A stretch of 64,000 nucleotides of DNA from Rhodosorus marinus (Eukaryota; Rhodophyta; Stylonematophyceae; Stylonematales; Stylonemataceae). Numbering within the stretch: the stretch's first letter is position 1; every line of letters begins with the position of its first letter. The notes beneath the pieces were generated by a model. That model did no database searches. It was not told the origin of the DNA and saw only the letters and a list, made by a program, of their open reading frames with translations. Positions 10,266 through 21,587 of this stretch are shown here, piece after piece. The stretch is taken from assembly GCA_029953675.1 (NCBI GenBank), contig JAMWBK010000012.1, forward strand, positions 496,001 to 560,000, read 5' to 3'. Position numbers and translations under genes: made by a program.

Positions 10266-11690
10266 TGGTGGTGGTTTTACTAACATAGCCTGATGCGCTA
10301 CGTAAGATGTAAAAGGAAACTAGGCACTAGGGAGAAGAGCATGCAAGCCCAGGCGGCGGTGGTGCGACGGCGAGCATGTTGCTTGAATACCGCCAGAGAG
10401 CGGCACTCAAACGGCGGAGGTGCACCGGATATTCTTCAGGATGTTTGGTAAAACACTTACGTAGCCACTCCAAGCTTGACTTTTCCAGATGCCCAAAGGT
10501 TTCCACAATGAAAGGCTGGAACCTGTGAGATCGGTCCTCTTCCCGGGAAAGACTGGACATGCTCTCAGCGTACCGTCGATCCTTCACACGGTGAAGTACA
10601 GAAGCTGCTCCACCCCTGCGGAGAGCGTCAAAAGGGAGATATGTACCGGACACGGGGCACGTGATAACGAGGTCCCCATATGCTGAGCGGCTGAGCTGCT
10701 GCGTCCGAAACCAGGAGATCTGCGATGCAACGAGGAGGGGTGGTTGCGGAGGATGTTCGAGGCAGTGCGGATTCTACCTCGACCATGTTGTCAACTCTTG
10801 TCAACTGTACGCTCAGGATTAATTTCAGGCGCGCGTATCTCTTCGTGCGATGACCTCGCAGCAGTCCGGAAAATGGTACCCACACCCGTCGACACAGCTC
10901 GCACAACCTTGGCAGAAGGGAGGGCGATTGGAATGCCGCGGGGTCTGTAGCAAACCCAGGTAGATGGGTGCCGCGGTCCGGAACTGGAAGGCGTCCAGTC
11001 GTTTGGCCCCGTGACGAGCGCAGAGTGGTTAGGCATAGATGGGATAAATGACCTCCAATGCACCGTAGACGAACCGTGGTGGTAGGCGGTGCCAGGGGAG
11101 AGTTGAACAAGATTGCATGAGCAGCACTGTCTTTACCCCAAGTGAGGCTATGTTGGATCACATCATCCGTTTATTCAGAGCCTAACTACCCTGAGAAGCG
11201 AGAAACGAGACGCTGATGACGCGCGTTCAACAATAAAGCAGCGTTGGAACGCCAGATCAATACTGCGGTGGAAGACTCCGCAGTCAATAGTTGAGCCGGG
11301 GACCCGCAAAAAAATTGGGAAATAGAACACGCCGATTGCAGCATACCTCCAGGAAGCGCTCAATGGTATCTCCTAACTGCCTGTGCCCGGTCAAAACTCG
11401 TTCGCACGAGGCATAGCCACCCCAAAACTCTAGCTCGCGTATACTCTCAATCATCCCGATGGGCCGAAGACGCGGGTGCTCAGGCGAGTGATCGGCATTT
11501 ACAAACAAACTGTGCCCACCGTAAGTGTGCCCACGGTGCGGACGCGCGTACAGTTCCCTGCAAAAACGCATTCTGAATCTTCACCAATGCACGTCGGCTG
11601 TCTCGCTCAGACTGCAATAATTCCGTGCGAAGGCCTGAAAGCCCAGGGGAACGTCCACGACGAGAGGTAAGGAAAGTTCCTGCAAATCGG
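10266..11690 (-). mobile_element. Family B (divergent subfamily) retrotransposon, 5'-truncated
   Basis: Read on the minus strand, this copy runs from the end of the pre-RT region (LCGSDLQEL, matching LRESDLEDL in the 14-kb copy). It keeps an RPIGMIES RT block, then the thumb region. The part around 10700-11000 encodes the CCHC-like and IADLLVSDAA endonuclease segment, and the 3' end has FGHLEKSSLEWLRKCF and the tail region. Several internal segments are missing (no YHDD box survives) and frames are broken, so it is inactive. The 3' end at 10266-10310 keeps the ACGTAGCGC form of the terminal hairpin. Direct repeats of about 200 bp flank it. Confidence 0.75.
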
Positions 11691-11905
11691 ACCCGCAGAG
11701 CGTGAAACCCTCTATCTTAACCCAAACCCGAATAAACCCTGTACTTTTACTGTGCTTCCTATTTTTCCTTGCCCTTCTTCTACTTCCCGTGAACTCTAGA
11801 ACCCTTTTGTTCACTAATATCTCCAATACTCTCTGTGGGGAAGGTCTGCTTCTGACATCGGCAGATGTAGCGTTGCCTAATCCATAGTGATTTGTCCTAT
11901 GGTCG
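11688..11905. repeat. Diverged direct repeat, right copy
   Basis: Partner of 10059-10265; about 15-20% diverged by eye, with several indels. It starts essentially where the family B copy stops. Confidence 0.7.
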
Positions 11906-12009
11906 TTAGTTTTTTTCTCTTGGATCTTCACAGCAACCTCTGCAAGCTCTGCAAGCTAATCGCCGTTCAATTTCACTGAACAGCTCCTAATCGACACAAT
12001 TCCTATTCC

Positions 12010-12140
12010 TAATCATTTCAACTCGTTCACTGACTTGGTCTTCAATTCGCCAACTGATTTGGGCTTCAACTTACTTGGTCTCAACTCGTTAACTGACTTG
12101 GTCTTCAACTCGTCGCTGACTGACTTAGTCTTCAACTCAG
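12010..12140. repeat. Degenerate minisatellite
   Basis: Four to five imperfect copies of a unit resembling TTCAACTCGTTAACTGACTTGG, period about 25-30 bp. It lies between a diverged repeat and a hairpin, with no coding function evident. Confidence 0.75.
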
Positions 12141-12183
12141 CGTAGCTAGATTTGAAATTCAAGTAAAACCCTCTTTGTTGTTC

Positions 12184-12231
12184 GATCAGTCAGCAAGCAG
12201 AACCTCGATCAGTTCTGCTTGCTGGCTGATC
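12184..12231. repeat. Hairpin with 20-bp arms, one mismatch
   Basis: 12184-12203 pairs with 12212-12231 with one mismatch and an 8-base loop. It is adjacent to the truncated family A copy that begins near 12250. Confidence 0.85.
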
Positions 12232-12249
12232 TGTTTTCGTTATTGTTAG

Positions 12250-12338
12250 AGTTGAATGAATTTGGGTAATCCAGACTGAAAGAAAAACCCCGAGCGAAAA
12301 AAAAGAATATGCGAGGCGAAGATCGCGTGCCTCCAACA
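12250..12338 (-). mobile_element. Old family A copy, 3' part (split by an insertion)
   Basis: Contains the family A 3' UTR (the complement of CCCTCGGGGTTTTTCTTTC, degenerate) and the last codons up to CCTCCAACATC. It stops where the younger copy begins and continues at 13213. The two halves together make one older minus-strand copy. Confidence 0.7.
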
Positions 12339-13212
12339 TCGAACGAATGGTTTAATCGGAGGCTGAAAAAAAAAACCCCGAGGGGAAAAAAAGACTAAGC
12401 GCGGCGAAGTACTCGCGCCTCCAACATCAAAGCGGCATTCATGCGCCACAACAGGAAACTTAAACGGGTAAACAACGATTGAAGACGGTCAGGGCGTTCG
12501 CGGAACAACTCCCGAAGCCAGCGAGAACCAACAGAGTCCATGAACCCAAAGCACTCAATGATCAGGGGTACCAAGCGATGTGCTAGTGCCGAAGCACGAA
12601 CACCAGGGGAAGACAAAGCCCCCGCGTATTTGATCTCTTTGCGGCGTCTCATGCTGGCGGCGGCAGATCCACGGCGCTCCCCCGCAGCCGGGAGATAACG
12701 ACTAGCTTGAGGGTTAGGAACAACAAGATCAACGTATGTGGTACGGCGGCTGTCGTCACAGGTGATCACCGGTCGGCTACACGGCGTTCATCATTTTGAA
12801 AGTCCGCGACGGGTAAAGGTTTCTCACGTTCGATTTCCAGACCGGCTTGCTGGACTATAGGCCGAAGTTCCCGGTATAACAGGTTCAAGATCCGTGTATG
12901 GCGGCGGGTTCGAGCACCTTTCACCGCCGGGCAACTAGCGAGCAGGTGGGCGCCAAAATCTGCGTTGTCTTCAGTCTGAGAGCAGAGAGGGCACGACGAA
13001 CCCATCTCGTACGGCCAAGGGGGCTGATGTAAGCCGAGGTATAAGCGCAGTGAAGTACGCACTTCGAAATCCGACAGTGTGAGTGGCGGAAAGGCTGGTA
13101 CGGTCATGAGCCACTGAGAGCTAATAACTCCTCCAAGACTACGTAGGCGGGCGCGAGCGCGAGAAGATGAGACCATCTGCGCGAGGAGTCGGCCATATGC
13201 AGCACGGTGCAA
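12339..13212 (-). pseudogene. Younger family A copy, 5'-truncated, endonuclease ORF frameshifted
   Basis: Very similar to the 3' 0.9 kb of the long copy (42905-43785), including the ACCATTCGTTCG tail. It encodes the CCHC motif (CPLC...H-x4-C), RRHT, the RVAD...YVDL endonuclease core and the C-terminus. A single base is missing near 12768 relative to the long copy (GATCACCGGTCGG against GATCACCAGGTCGG), which breaks the frame just after the first catalytic Asp region. The 5' end stops within the linker before the CCHC motif, as expected for incomplete reverse transcription. Confidence 0.85.
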
Positions 13213-13729
13213 GTCCCCCACCATCAAAGCATCGTTCATACGACACATCAAGAAACTTACACGGATAAACAAAAAGCAGAGACGGTCAGGGCGTTCGCGG
13301 AACACGCTAGACCCGGAGAACGAATGCCTGGGGAAAAAAAATGCCCTCGCATATTTCAACTCTTTACGAGGTCTCATACTGGCAGCGGCAAATCGACGGC
13401 GCTCTCGCGCAGCCGGCAAATAAAGACTAGGCTGAGGATTAGGAACACAAGATCAAAGTATGTCTTACGGCGGGTTCGTCACGGGTGAACACGAGGTCAG
13501 CCACTCGGTGTTCATCATTTTGGCAGTCTGCAACAGGCAGGAGCTTCTCACGCTAAATTTTAAGACCCGCTTGCTGTGTAATGTAGGCCGAAATTTGCGG
13601 TATGCAGGTCCAAGATCCGCGTATGTCGGCAGGTTCGGGGGCCTTTCACGCAGGGCAGTTGGCAAGCGGACAGGCGCCAACATGCGCGGTCGCTTCATTC
13701 CGAGAGCATAGAGGACATGGCGAACGCTC
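13213..13729 (-). mobile_element. Old family A copy, 5' part (split by an insertion)
   Basis: Continues the copy at 12250-12338: it resumes at CCACCATCAAAGC, encodes a degenerate C-terminal endonuclease region with an internal deletion near 13308, and extends through a decayed CCHC region (RMLAPVRLPT...). It ends at about 13729, where a family B fragment starts. Stops and frameshifts are numerous. Confidence 0.7.
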
Positions 13730-13925
13730 GGTAAAGCACTTACGTAGCTACTCCAAGCCTGACTTTTCCAGATGCCCAAAGGTTTTCCCAATGAAAGGCT
13801 GGAACCTGTGAGACCGGCCCTCTTCCCGGCGAAGACTGGCCATGCTCTCAGCGTACCGTCGTTCCTTCACGCCGAGAAGTACAGAAGCTGCTGCCCCCCT
13901 GCGGAGAGCGGCAGAAGCGAGGCAG
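13730..13925 (-). mobile_element. Family B divergent-subfamily fragment
   Basis: Minus-strand coding for RRYAESMASLRREEGRSHRF, then a FGHLEKSGLE stretch, closest to the 10266-11690 copy. It is bounded by family A on the left and by a short unrelated stretch on the right. It has no 3' UTR, so it is probably a deletion product rather than an insertion end. Confidence 0.65.
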
Positions 13926-14049
13926 CATGTATTGGGAGTGTATAACCAAGGCTTTTTGTATGCGAAGGCTTCTAGCTTTTTAGGGGTCATGCCGCGCCTG
14001 ATTCTGGCACCCACCACACATCGGAGCGCAGACGGCGCGTCCGAGAACG

Positions 14050-16050
14050 ACTGCACATGTTCCTGAATGGGGAAATTGAGGTGTTGCAGCAAAGCTACTT
14101 GGCGTTATCGGAGTACTCTGTCCGTCGGGCTCGGACTGGGCCAGTCTCCCCCGTGACGACTCGAGTGCAGATATTGGTGGCGGTTGGCGACTTGAGTCGT
14201 GCGGCACGGGTCTTGGACAGCTAGGCGCTGGTCCTCCACTACGACGAGAGCCTCGATCAGACTGTGTCGGCTTTGTTCCCGTCGTCCGACGTGGACTTGC
14301 TCCCCGAATTCGAGGCACTTTTGGACCGTCCAGAGTTGGCTAGGTTTCGCATCGATCTGACGCTCCGTGAGTCTGATCTGGAGGATTTACTCCGGACCTC
14401 CTGTCGTGGACGCTGCCCTGGACCCTCCGGGCTACGAACGGAATCACTGCAGGCCCTGAGCAAGCCTGGCCATAGCGCACTGGTGAAGATCCTGAATACG
14501 CTGTCCTGGGTGCAGGGGGTGCGTCTGCCCTTTGGGACCATCTGCGACGGGCACAGCTTTGCTTGCTAACGAAACCCGACCACGAGCCGGCACACCCGCG
14601 TCTCCTGCCGATCGGCATGGTAGAGAGTCTACAGCAGCTCGCCGGGAGGTAGCTATGCCAGCGCCTAGAGTCACCGCTTTTATGGCGCCTTGGAGGGTAG
14701 GGGTGGGATTTCCGGGGGTTGCGAACTGACCACTCATGCGATCGAGCTCGAGCGAGCCAGTAGGCCGGATTGGGGCGTTTTGGTGGTTGAATTCCGTAAC
14801 GCGTTCAACAGCGTCTCGCGGACGCATGCTTTGGAGGTGATTCGAAGGGTATTCCGGGAGGCGTGGCCGTTTCTATCCGGTAATTACGGAAGGGGAAGCC
14901 TCCCTTACTTGGCAACGCAGAGCTCTGTTTTTGCAGCACGTGCTGGCGTTCAACAGGGTGATCCTTGTGGGTCTGTACTTCACGCCTGTGCCTTGCAGCT
15001 CGTGCTCCTGCGACTGGCGGCTGAACCCCGCCGGATCTTCGACTCTGTGCCTACCACGACGACGTGACGTTGCTGGGCACCCCTGAGACCTTGGCTCGGG
15101 GATTGACCCAGATCGAAGCAATAGCACGTGGAGTAGGTCTGACCGTGGAACCCGAAAAATGCCTTTTTCATGCCCCGCGAGAAGTTTCGACGGGCTCCCT
15201 GCCATCTAATCTCAGAGTCTTTGGTGAAATTGAGGGGTTAACGTTCACCAAAGACTCGGAGACTACCATGGCGTCGGTTTGGGGAGTGACAACTTCGTGC
15301 AAGACTCCTGCGAACGAGTTCTAGCAGGACATAAGCAGCTCACTGACGCCATTGAGAACCTACCGGACAGCATGCTACAATCTGCAAGCCTGTTTTCCCG
15401 CTTTTGTGCCGGCCCCGGGCTGAATTACAGGCTGCGAAGCCTTCCACCACTATGGGGCTCGTGGGTGGCAGCCAAGGCGGGCGAGGCGATGCTGAAGCAC
15501 TGGGGACGCTCTTGGATGAACCCCTGGATGCTAAAGCGGCTCCTGACAGGGACCTAATGCGTGCCCAGATTTTCCTACCGTTGCGATTAGGTGGATTTGG
15601 AGTGGCCGACCGTGGACTCGTATGCTCGCCTGCGGCGGTCGCCTCCTGGGCTACCGCGCTTCGCACCTTGGTGAGTTTTCGGATGCGAAGTGCCTGCCTT
15701 TTGGCTAGAGCACGGACTAGCGAAGACCCCGCGGCCCTTCCGCCACCGCCTTTGAGTATCTATGATGCTCTGGAACAGGCGTTCAGTAAGTGCAACGCCG
15801 TACCGTACCGGACGAGAATCCATCCACGTTCCAATACTGGAGAGCGCTGTTATGGGAACGTACTGAGGCCATCGAGGACTCTCCCATCCACAGAGTCCTC
15901 GCAGACGAGGGGGAAGCCAACCCCGGGTCACCTGTTCCAGATTACCCGGGTCTGAGCCGATTGTGGAGCTCGCGCACTGATGTGATTCATAGCCTCACCT
16001 GGGGCCAACGCAGTGCCGCTCACGCAATCTTGCTCAACTCTCCCCTCACA
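14050..16050 (+). pseudogene. Family B retrotransposon, longest RT-bearing copy, inactivated
   Basis: Translating across frames gives a pre-RT segment (VAVGDLSRAARVL), the palm entry motif GRCPGPSGLRTESLQALS, a KPDHEPAHPRLLPIGMVES block, motif A (VVEFRNAFNSVSR), motif B (AGVQQGDPCGS), the catalytic box AYHDDV at about 15050-15066, motif D (LTVEPEKC) and the thumb region. At least one in-frame stop (TAG near 14222) and several frameshifts (about 14500-14690, 15030 and 15280) make it a pseudogene. It breaks off at CTCCCCTCACAC, before the endonuclease, where another copy has inserted. The gene order is that of RLE-type non-LTR elements. Confidence 0.85.
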
Positions 16051-16745
16051 CTGGACTTTACTGGACTTTACTGGACTTTACTAGCATAGCCTGAAGCGCT
16101 ACGCAAGGCGTGAAGATGAACTAATAACTAGGGAGGGAAGCATGAAACCCCAGGCGCCGATGGCGCGCCTCGGAAAGCATGTCGCTGGAATATCGCCAAA
16201 GGGACTTTACTAGCCTAGCCTGACGGCGGCGGGCGGCTGCGGTGAGGTGGGCGCTGGCCACGGGGCAGGTAATCGCAAGGTCCACATATGTTAGCGTCTG
16301 GCAGCAGCGTCGGAGACGAGGAGATCGGCTATACAACGGGGCGGTGCAGAGTCCGAGATTGATCTGGGCAGTTCCGACTGAACCTCAACCGTATGCCCTA
16401 TCCGAGTCAAAAATTCGCTGAGGATGTACTTGAGGCGAGTGTGACGCCTCGTACGGAGACCTCTCAACAGTCCGCAGGAACCCAGGAAGTGGTAGCCACA
16501 AGCGTCAATCCGGTTCTCACATCCCTGACAGAAAGACGGCCGACTAGAGTGCCACGGAACCTGTGGCAAACCGAGATAGATCCGTGCGGCAGAACGAAAC
16601 TGGAAAGCATCGAGACGATGACTCAATGACGACGGTAGAGTGGTTAACCACAAGTGCGAGAGGTGGCCTCCCATGCCGCGGAGACGAGCGGCAGTGGTAG
16701 GCGGCGTGAGAGGAGAATTGAGCATGACTGTGTGAGCGGCATTGT
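16051..16745 (-). mobile_element. Two family B 3' fragments in inverted orientation
   Basis: 16051-16204 starts with three AGTAAAGTCC tail units (seen as CTGGACTTTA) and holds only the 3' UTR and last codons. At 16205 a second fragment begins with a single tail unit joined directly to internal endonuclease coding sequence (about 130 bp of 3' UTR missing), then runs to the region before the CCHC motif at 16745. It encodes a CQGCENR...H-x4-C motif, RRHTRLKYIL and CIADLLVSDAA. Confidence 0.75.
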
Positions 16746-16756
16746 GTTGGCCCCAG

Positions 16757-17597
16757 GTGAGCCCTCACACCGCCTACCACCGCCGCTCGCCTCCGCGGCA
16801 TGGGAGGCAACCTGTCGCGCTTGTGGTTAACCACACTGCCTTCGTCACTGGGTCACCGTCTCGAAGCCTTTCAGTTCAGCTCTGTTGCAAAGATCTACCT
16901 GGGTTTGCCACAAGCTCCATGGCACTCTAATCGGCAGTCTTTCTGTCAGGGATGTGAGAGTCGGATCGATGTTTGTGGTTAGCACTTCTTAGGTTCATGC
17001 GGACTGTTGAGAGGTCTTCGTATGAGGCGTCACACTCGCTTCAAGTACATTCTCAGCAAATGTTTGACTCGGGTTTGGCATTCGGTTGAGGTCGAATCGG
17101 AACTACCCAGATCGGTCTCAGATAGGGCACCGCCCGGCTGTATCGCAGATCTTTTCGTCTCTGATGCTGCTGCCAGGCGCTCAGCATATGTTGACATCGC
17201 GATCACATGCCCTGTGACAAGCGCCCATCTCACGGCTGCCGCCCGCCGCCGGGGAGCAGCTGCTTCGGCCCTTCGCCGCGTGAAGGAACGACGGTATGCT
17301 GAGAGTATGGCCAGCCTGCCTCGCGCTGAGGGTCGCTCCCACCGGTTCCAGCCTTTCATTGTGGAAAGCTTTGGTCACGTGGAGAAGTCGGGTTTGGAGT
17401 GGTTGCGGAAATGTTTTACTGAGCATCCTGTTGAATACTTGGAATTTTTTGCGGCGTTTAAGTGTCTCTCTGTGGCGATATTTCGAGTAGCATGCTTGCC
17501 GAGGCGCGCCATAGGCGCCTGGGTTTGCACGCTTCCCTACCTAGTTCTTAGTTCCTTTTCACGCCTTGCGTAGAGCTTCAGGCTATGCTAATAACGC
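16757..17597 (+). mobile_element. Family B 3' half, endonuclease region
   Basis: From CCTCACACCGCCTACCACC through the endonuclease to the 3' UTR hairpin and GCTATGCTAATA. It encodes CQGCESRIDVCG (with an in-frame TAG directly after it), RRHTRFKYIL, CIADLFVSDAAARR, AYVDIAITCPV and RRVKERRYAESMASLPRAEG. The Asp pair in IAD and YVD is 14 residues apart, as in family A. It is head-to-head with the fragment on its left. Confidence 0.8.
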
Positions 17598-19975
17598 TGT
17601 TCCAGGGTGCAGGGGGTGCGTCTGCCCCTTGGGACCATCTGCGACGGGCACAGCTTTGCTTGTTAACGAAACCCGACCACCAGCCGGCACACCCGCGTCT
17701 CCGGCCGATCGGCATGGTTGAGAGTCTAACGGAAACTCGCCGGGAGGTGGCTATGCCAGCGCCTACGCCAGCGAATCACCGCCTTTATGGCACCTTGGCA
17801 GGTAGGGGTGGGATTTTCCGGGGGGTGCGAACTAATCACCCATACGATCGAGCTCGAGCGAGCCAGTAGGCCTGATTGGGGCGTTTTGGTAGTTGGCTTC
17901 CGTAACGCGTTCAACAGCGTCTCGCGGACGCATGTTTTGGAGGTGATTCGCAGGGTATTCCCGTAGGCGTGGCCGTTCATATCCGGTATTTACCCTGGGG
18001 GGAGCCTCCCTTACTTGACAACGCAGGGCTCTGTTTTTGCAGCACGTACTGGCGTTCAACACGGTGATCCTTGTGGGCCGGTACTTCACGCCTGTGCCTT
18101 GCAGCTCGTGCTCCAGCGACTGGCGGCTGACGTGCCGGAGCTTCGCATCTGTGCCTACCATGACAACGTGACGTTGCTGGGCACTCCTGAGCACTTGGCT
18201 CGGGGACTGACCCAGATCGAAGCAATCGCACGTGGAGTAGGTCTAACCGTGGAACCCGAAAAATGCCGTTTTATCGGCACGCGTGAAGTTTCGAGGGCCT
18301 CCCTGCCACCTAGTCTCCGGCCCTTGGTGAACATGCGGGGCTCGAGCACCATGGCGTCGGTTTGGCCAGTGACAACTTTGTCCAAGACTCTTGCGAACGA
18401 GTTTTAGCGCGCCATAATCAGCTCACTGACGCCATTGAGCCCCTACCGGATAGCATGCTCCAATCGGCCTGCCTGCTCTCCCGCTTTTGTGCCGGCCCCC
18501 GACTGAATTACTGGCTGCGAAGCCTTCCACCGCACTGGGGCTCGTGGATGGCAGCCAAGGCGGACGAGGTGACGCTGAAGCACTGGGGAACGCTCCTGGA
18601 TGAACCCCTGGATGTGGAAGCGGCTCCTGACAGGGACCTAAAATTCGTGGCCAGATTTCCCTACCTTTACGATTAGGCGGATTTGGAGTGGCCGGCCGTG
18701 GACACGTATGCTCGACAGCGTCGGTCGCCTCCTGGGCTAGCGCCGCTTCGCACCTTGGTGAGTTTTCAGAGCGAAGTGCTTGCCTTTTGGCTAGAGCACT
18801 GGCTAGCGAAGACCCCGTGACCCTTCCGCCGCCGCTTTTGAGTATCTATGATGCTCTGCAACAGACGTTCAGCAAGTGCAATGCCGTGCCGGACGGGAGC
18901 CGATCCAGATTTCGCTCCTGGAAGGAGCTGTTATGGGGGCGAACTGAGGCGCTCGAGGACTCTCCCATCGACAGAGTACTCGCCGACGAGGGGGAAGCTA
19001 GCCCCGGGTCACCGGTTGCCGATTACCCGGGTCTGAGCCGATTGTGGAGCTCGCGCACTGATGTGATACAACATAGCCTCACCTGGGGCCAAACAGCGCC
19101 GCTCAGGCAATCTTGCTCAACTCTCCCCTCACACCGCCTACCACCGCCGCTCCCCTCCGCGGCATGGGAGGCCATCTTTAACATTTGTGGTTAACGACCC
19201 TGCCGTCATCACTGGGTCACCGTCTGGATGCCTTCCAGTTTCGCTCCGCCGCACGGATTTACCTGGGTTTGCCACAAGCTCCGTGGCACTCTAATCGGCC
19301 GTCTTTCTGTCAGGGATGTGAGAGTCGGATCGATGTTTGTGGTTACCATTTCTTAGGTTCATGCGGACTGTTGAGAGGTCTTCGTACGAGGCGTCACACT
19401 CCCTTCAAGTACATTCTCAGCGAACGTCTGACTCGGGTAGGGCATACGGTTGAGGTGGAATCGGAACTACCCAGATCGGTCTCAGATAGGGCACCGCCCC
19501 GCTGTATCGCAGATCTCCTCGTCTCCGATGCTGCGCCAGACGCTCAGCATATGTTGACCTCGCGATTACATGCCCTGTGGCAAGCGCCCATCTCACGGCT
19601 GCCGCCCGTCGCCGGGGAGTAGCTGCTTCGGCCCTTCGCCGCGTGAAGGAACGACGGTATGCTGAGAGTATGGCCAGCCTGCCTCACGCTGAGGGTCGGT
19701 CCCACCGGTTCCAGCCTTTCATTGTGGAAAGCTTTGGTCACGTGGAGAAGTCAGGTTTGGAGTGGTTGCGGAAATTTTTCACTGAGCATCCTGTTGAATA
19801 CTTGGAATTTTTTGCGGCGTTTAAGTGTCTCTCTGTGGCGATATTCGAGCAGCATGCTTGCCGAGGCGCGCCATCGGCGCCTGGGTTTGCACGCTTTCCT
19901 ACCTAGTTCTTAGGTCCTTTTCACGGTTTGTGTAGCGCTGTAGGCTATGCTAATAAAGCCAATAAAGCCCAGTAA
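17598..19975 (+). pseudogene. Family B retrotransposon, RT plus endonuclease, inactivated
   Basis: 5'-truncated at CGCTGTTCCAGGGTGCAGGG. It keeps the RLRPIGMVES block, motif A (VVGFRNAFNSVSR), motif B, the catalytic box (mutated from YHDD to YHDN at about 18157-18168), motif D and the thumb. It also keeps the CCHC motif CQGCESRIDVCGYHFLGSC, RRHT, CIADLLVSD and the C-terminal EKSGLEWLRKFF. A frameshift near 19535 breaks the endonuclease before the second Asp. It ends with the hairpin (ACGGTTTGTGTAGCGC, altered) and a tail mixing AATAAAGCC and AGTAAAGCCC. This is the most complete family B 3' portion in the window. Confidence 0.85.
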
Positions 19976-20269
19976 AGCCCAAAGCTCATGTATCCATATG
20001 TGTTTGGAAAATTCTCCTAAGCAAAAAACATACTCAAAGCGTCAAATTTGTTTTTGGAGGAGCGCAAGGCATTCGCCGGATTGAAAATCTCAACGAGTGG
20101 GTTTGAGGTTTCGGTTGGGGAAGGTCTTGTTTGTCTGAGGTAATTTTTTTGGATGAAATATCTGATTTTGATCAATGACATCTCCGCAGCACCTCGCACC
20201 CATTCCCTCCGCTCCTCATTTCTTCTTCGCTGTTCGAGGGCGTAGGAAGGCTTGGAAGAGATCCGCCAA

Positions 20270-20640
20270 TATTAGAAACCTACTCAAAGCATCTTTCAGA
20301 GGGTTACTTTCCCGGAGAGTATGGCCAATCTCCCCTACGCTGTGGGGAGGGCGCAAAGGATTCAGCCTTTCGCTGAGGAAAGCTGTAGTCACCATGAAAG
20401 TTCATGCTTGGAATGGCTTCGCAAACGTTTTACCGACCATCCCGCCAAGTACCTTGATGGATTGTACTGCAACGCCAAGTATCTTACCCTCCGGTTCAGC
20501 GTCGCTTCGTGCGGATATTCTAGCAGCATGCTAGCCGAGGCTCGATACGGCCGCCTTGGCCTGCACTCTTCGCTCTTCGTGTCGGCTTTTAGAACGCCCT
20601 GCGTAGCGCGTAAGCCTCTGTTTGTAAACCCATCACCACT
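20270..20640 (+). mobile_element. Divergent family B relative, 3' end
   Basis: Encodes SLRRVWPISP and MANLPYAVGRAQRIQPFAEE, then SSCLEWLRKRFTDHPAKYL and SSMLAEARYGRLGLHSS. It corresponds position by position to the family B C-terminus but is clearly diverged. The 3' hairpin is present as CCCTGCGTAGCGCGTAAGCC, without a repeat tail. It represents an older or separate lineage. Confidence 0.65.
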
Positions 20641-20649
20641 ACCACCTTT

Positions 20650-21172
20650 CCCTACTGAAAGGAGTCATTGTCCGGTTTGTTTGGTCTCCTAATTTCGCGC
20701 TCGCCATGCATTGTGGATGGTGGAGGTTGCCTTGGAAGGGTTAAAATCCACGCGAAAACAGCAAGTTTTGAAGAGAGAGCGGAGATCTTTCATTCTCTGG
20801 AGACAGAGACAGAGAACCAATCCTTTTGACTAAAGAAAGTTTCGTCTCCTCTCTCACACTCCCTCTCCCCTCTCGGCACACCACAATCGAGAGGCACACC
20901 CGCCCTACTGCGGTGTGGGGGTTACTGGCATGCGCCCTTCTCAGGCTAAAACAAAACCAAAAAAAACTGGGCATTGATTTATTGGCAAATTTGTAACTAA
21001 CACGCGTCCAGATTTAACCAATTAAAACAACTGACAACTCAGAAATCGGTTGAAAATATTTCTATATTATTGCAAATAGATTTTTACTCCAGAAAACGCC
21101 AATCTGCCACTTATCGCTTTATGATTTGTTCATTATCGCCAATCAAATCATTTTCGACCAATTTAGTCACTA
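20650..21172. other. No gene recognised
   Basis: GC-rich left half with short frames, AT-rich right half leading into a TATA box at 21173. No element was identified. Confidence 0.35.
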
Positions 21173-21182
21173 GTATATATAC
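21173..21182 (+). promoter_or_regulatory. TATA box candidate before the orphan exon
   Basis: AGTATATATACAC lies about 100 bp before the open frame at 21282. That spacing matches the TATA-to-ATG distance of the secreted-protein genes in this window. Confidence 0.4.
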
Positions 21183-21281
21183 ACGTGTCATTTTCAAACC
21201 AATAAAGTCCGAGCTTTAAAAGTGCTTACAAAAAGTTTTGTCCAATCATTAACACAGAAGAGAAGTTTTGGAAACCCATAG

Positions 21282-21587
21282 GAAGAGAAGAAGCATTTTC
21301 CTTTAAACCTAAAGGACACGGATGGCAACTGGGACGAGTCAGATCGGTTCGTGAAGGTGATAGCAAAGCTTAGTAGCGGACGAGTGACCATTGATTGCAC
21401 AACAATTAAGAATAAGGACCATAACCGGACTTGGAACGCGACTTTCAAGCATGTTGTGGGCGATATTGAGATCAGCGCTACGACTAGGATGGTGTTTCCA
21501 CTAGTAGGGAAACGCCCTCATGCGTACATGAATAGGAGTGCTGCTGCCGGGATGACTCAGACGTTGTTCATCGTCGATTGTGACTGA
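21282..21587 (+). CDS. Orphan coding exon or 5'-truncated gene
   Basis: A frame open from just after a TAG at 21279-21281 to TGA at 21585-21587 encodes about 101 residues of protein-like composition: charged N-terminus (KDTDGNWDESDRF), then VKVIAKLSSGRVTIDC, later MVFPLVGKRPHAYMNRSAA and a final FIVDCD. The only upstream ATG (21322) is out of frame and meets a stop after ten codons. The start must therefore be in another exon (CCATAG just before the frame could be a 3' splice site), be non-ATG, or be lost. The alternating hydrophobic pattern suggests beta strands. I do not recognise the family. Confidence 0.35.
   Translation, partial: EEKKHFPLNLKDTDGNWDESDRFVKVIAKLSSGRVTIDCTTIKNKDHNRTWNATFKHVVGDIEISATTRMVFPLVGKRPHAYMNRSAAAGMTQTLFIVDCD

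Noticed and set aside
10059-11905. Possible LTR retrotransposon (direct repeats flanking an RT-related sequence)
   Set aside because: The enclosed sequence is a minus-strand fragment of a non-LTR element with no protease, integrase or primer-binding site.
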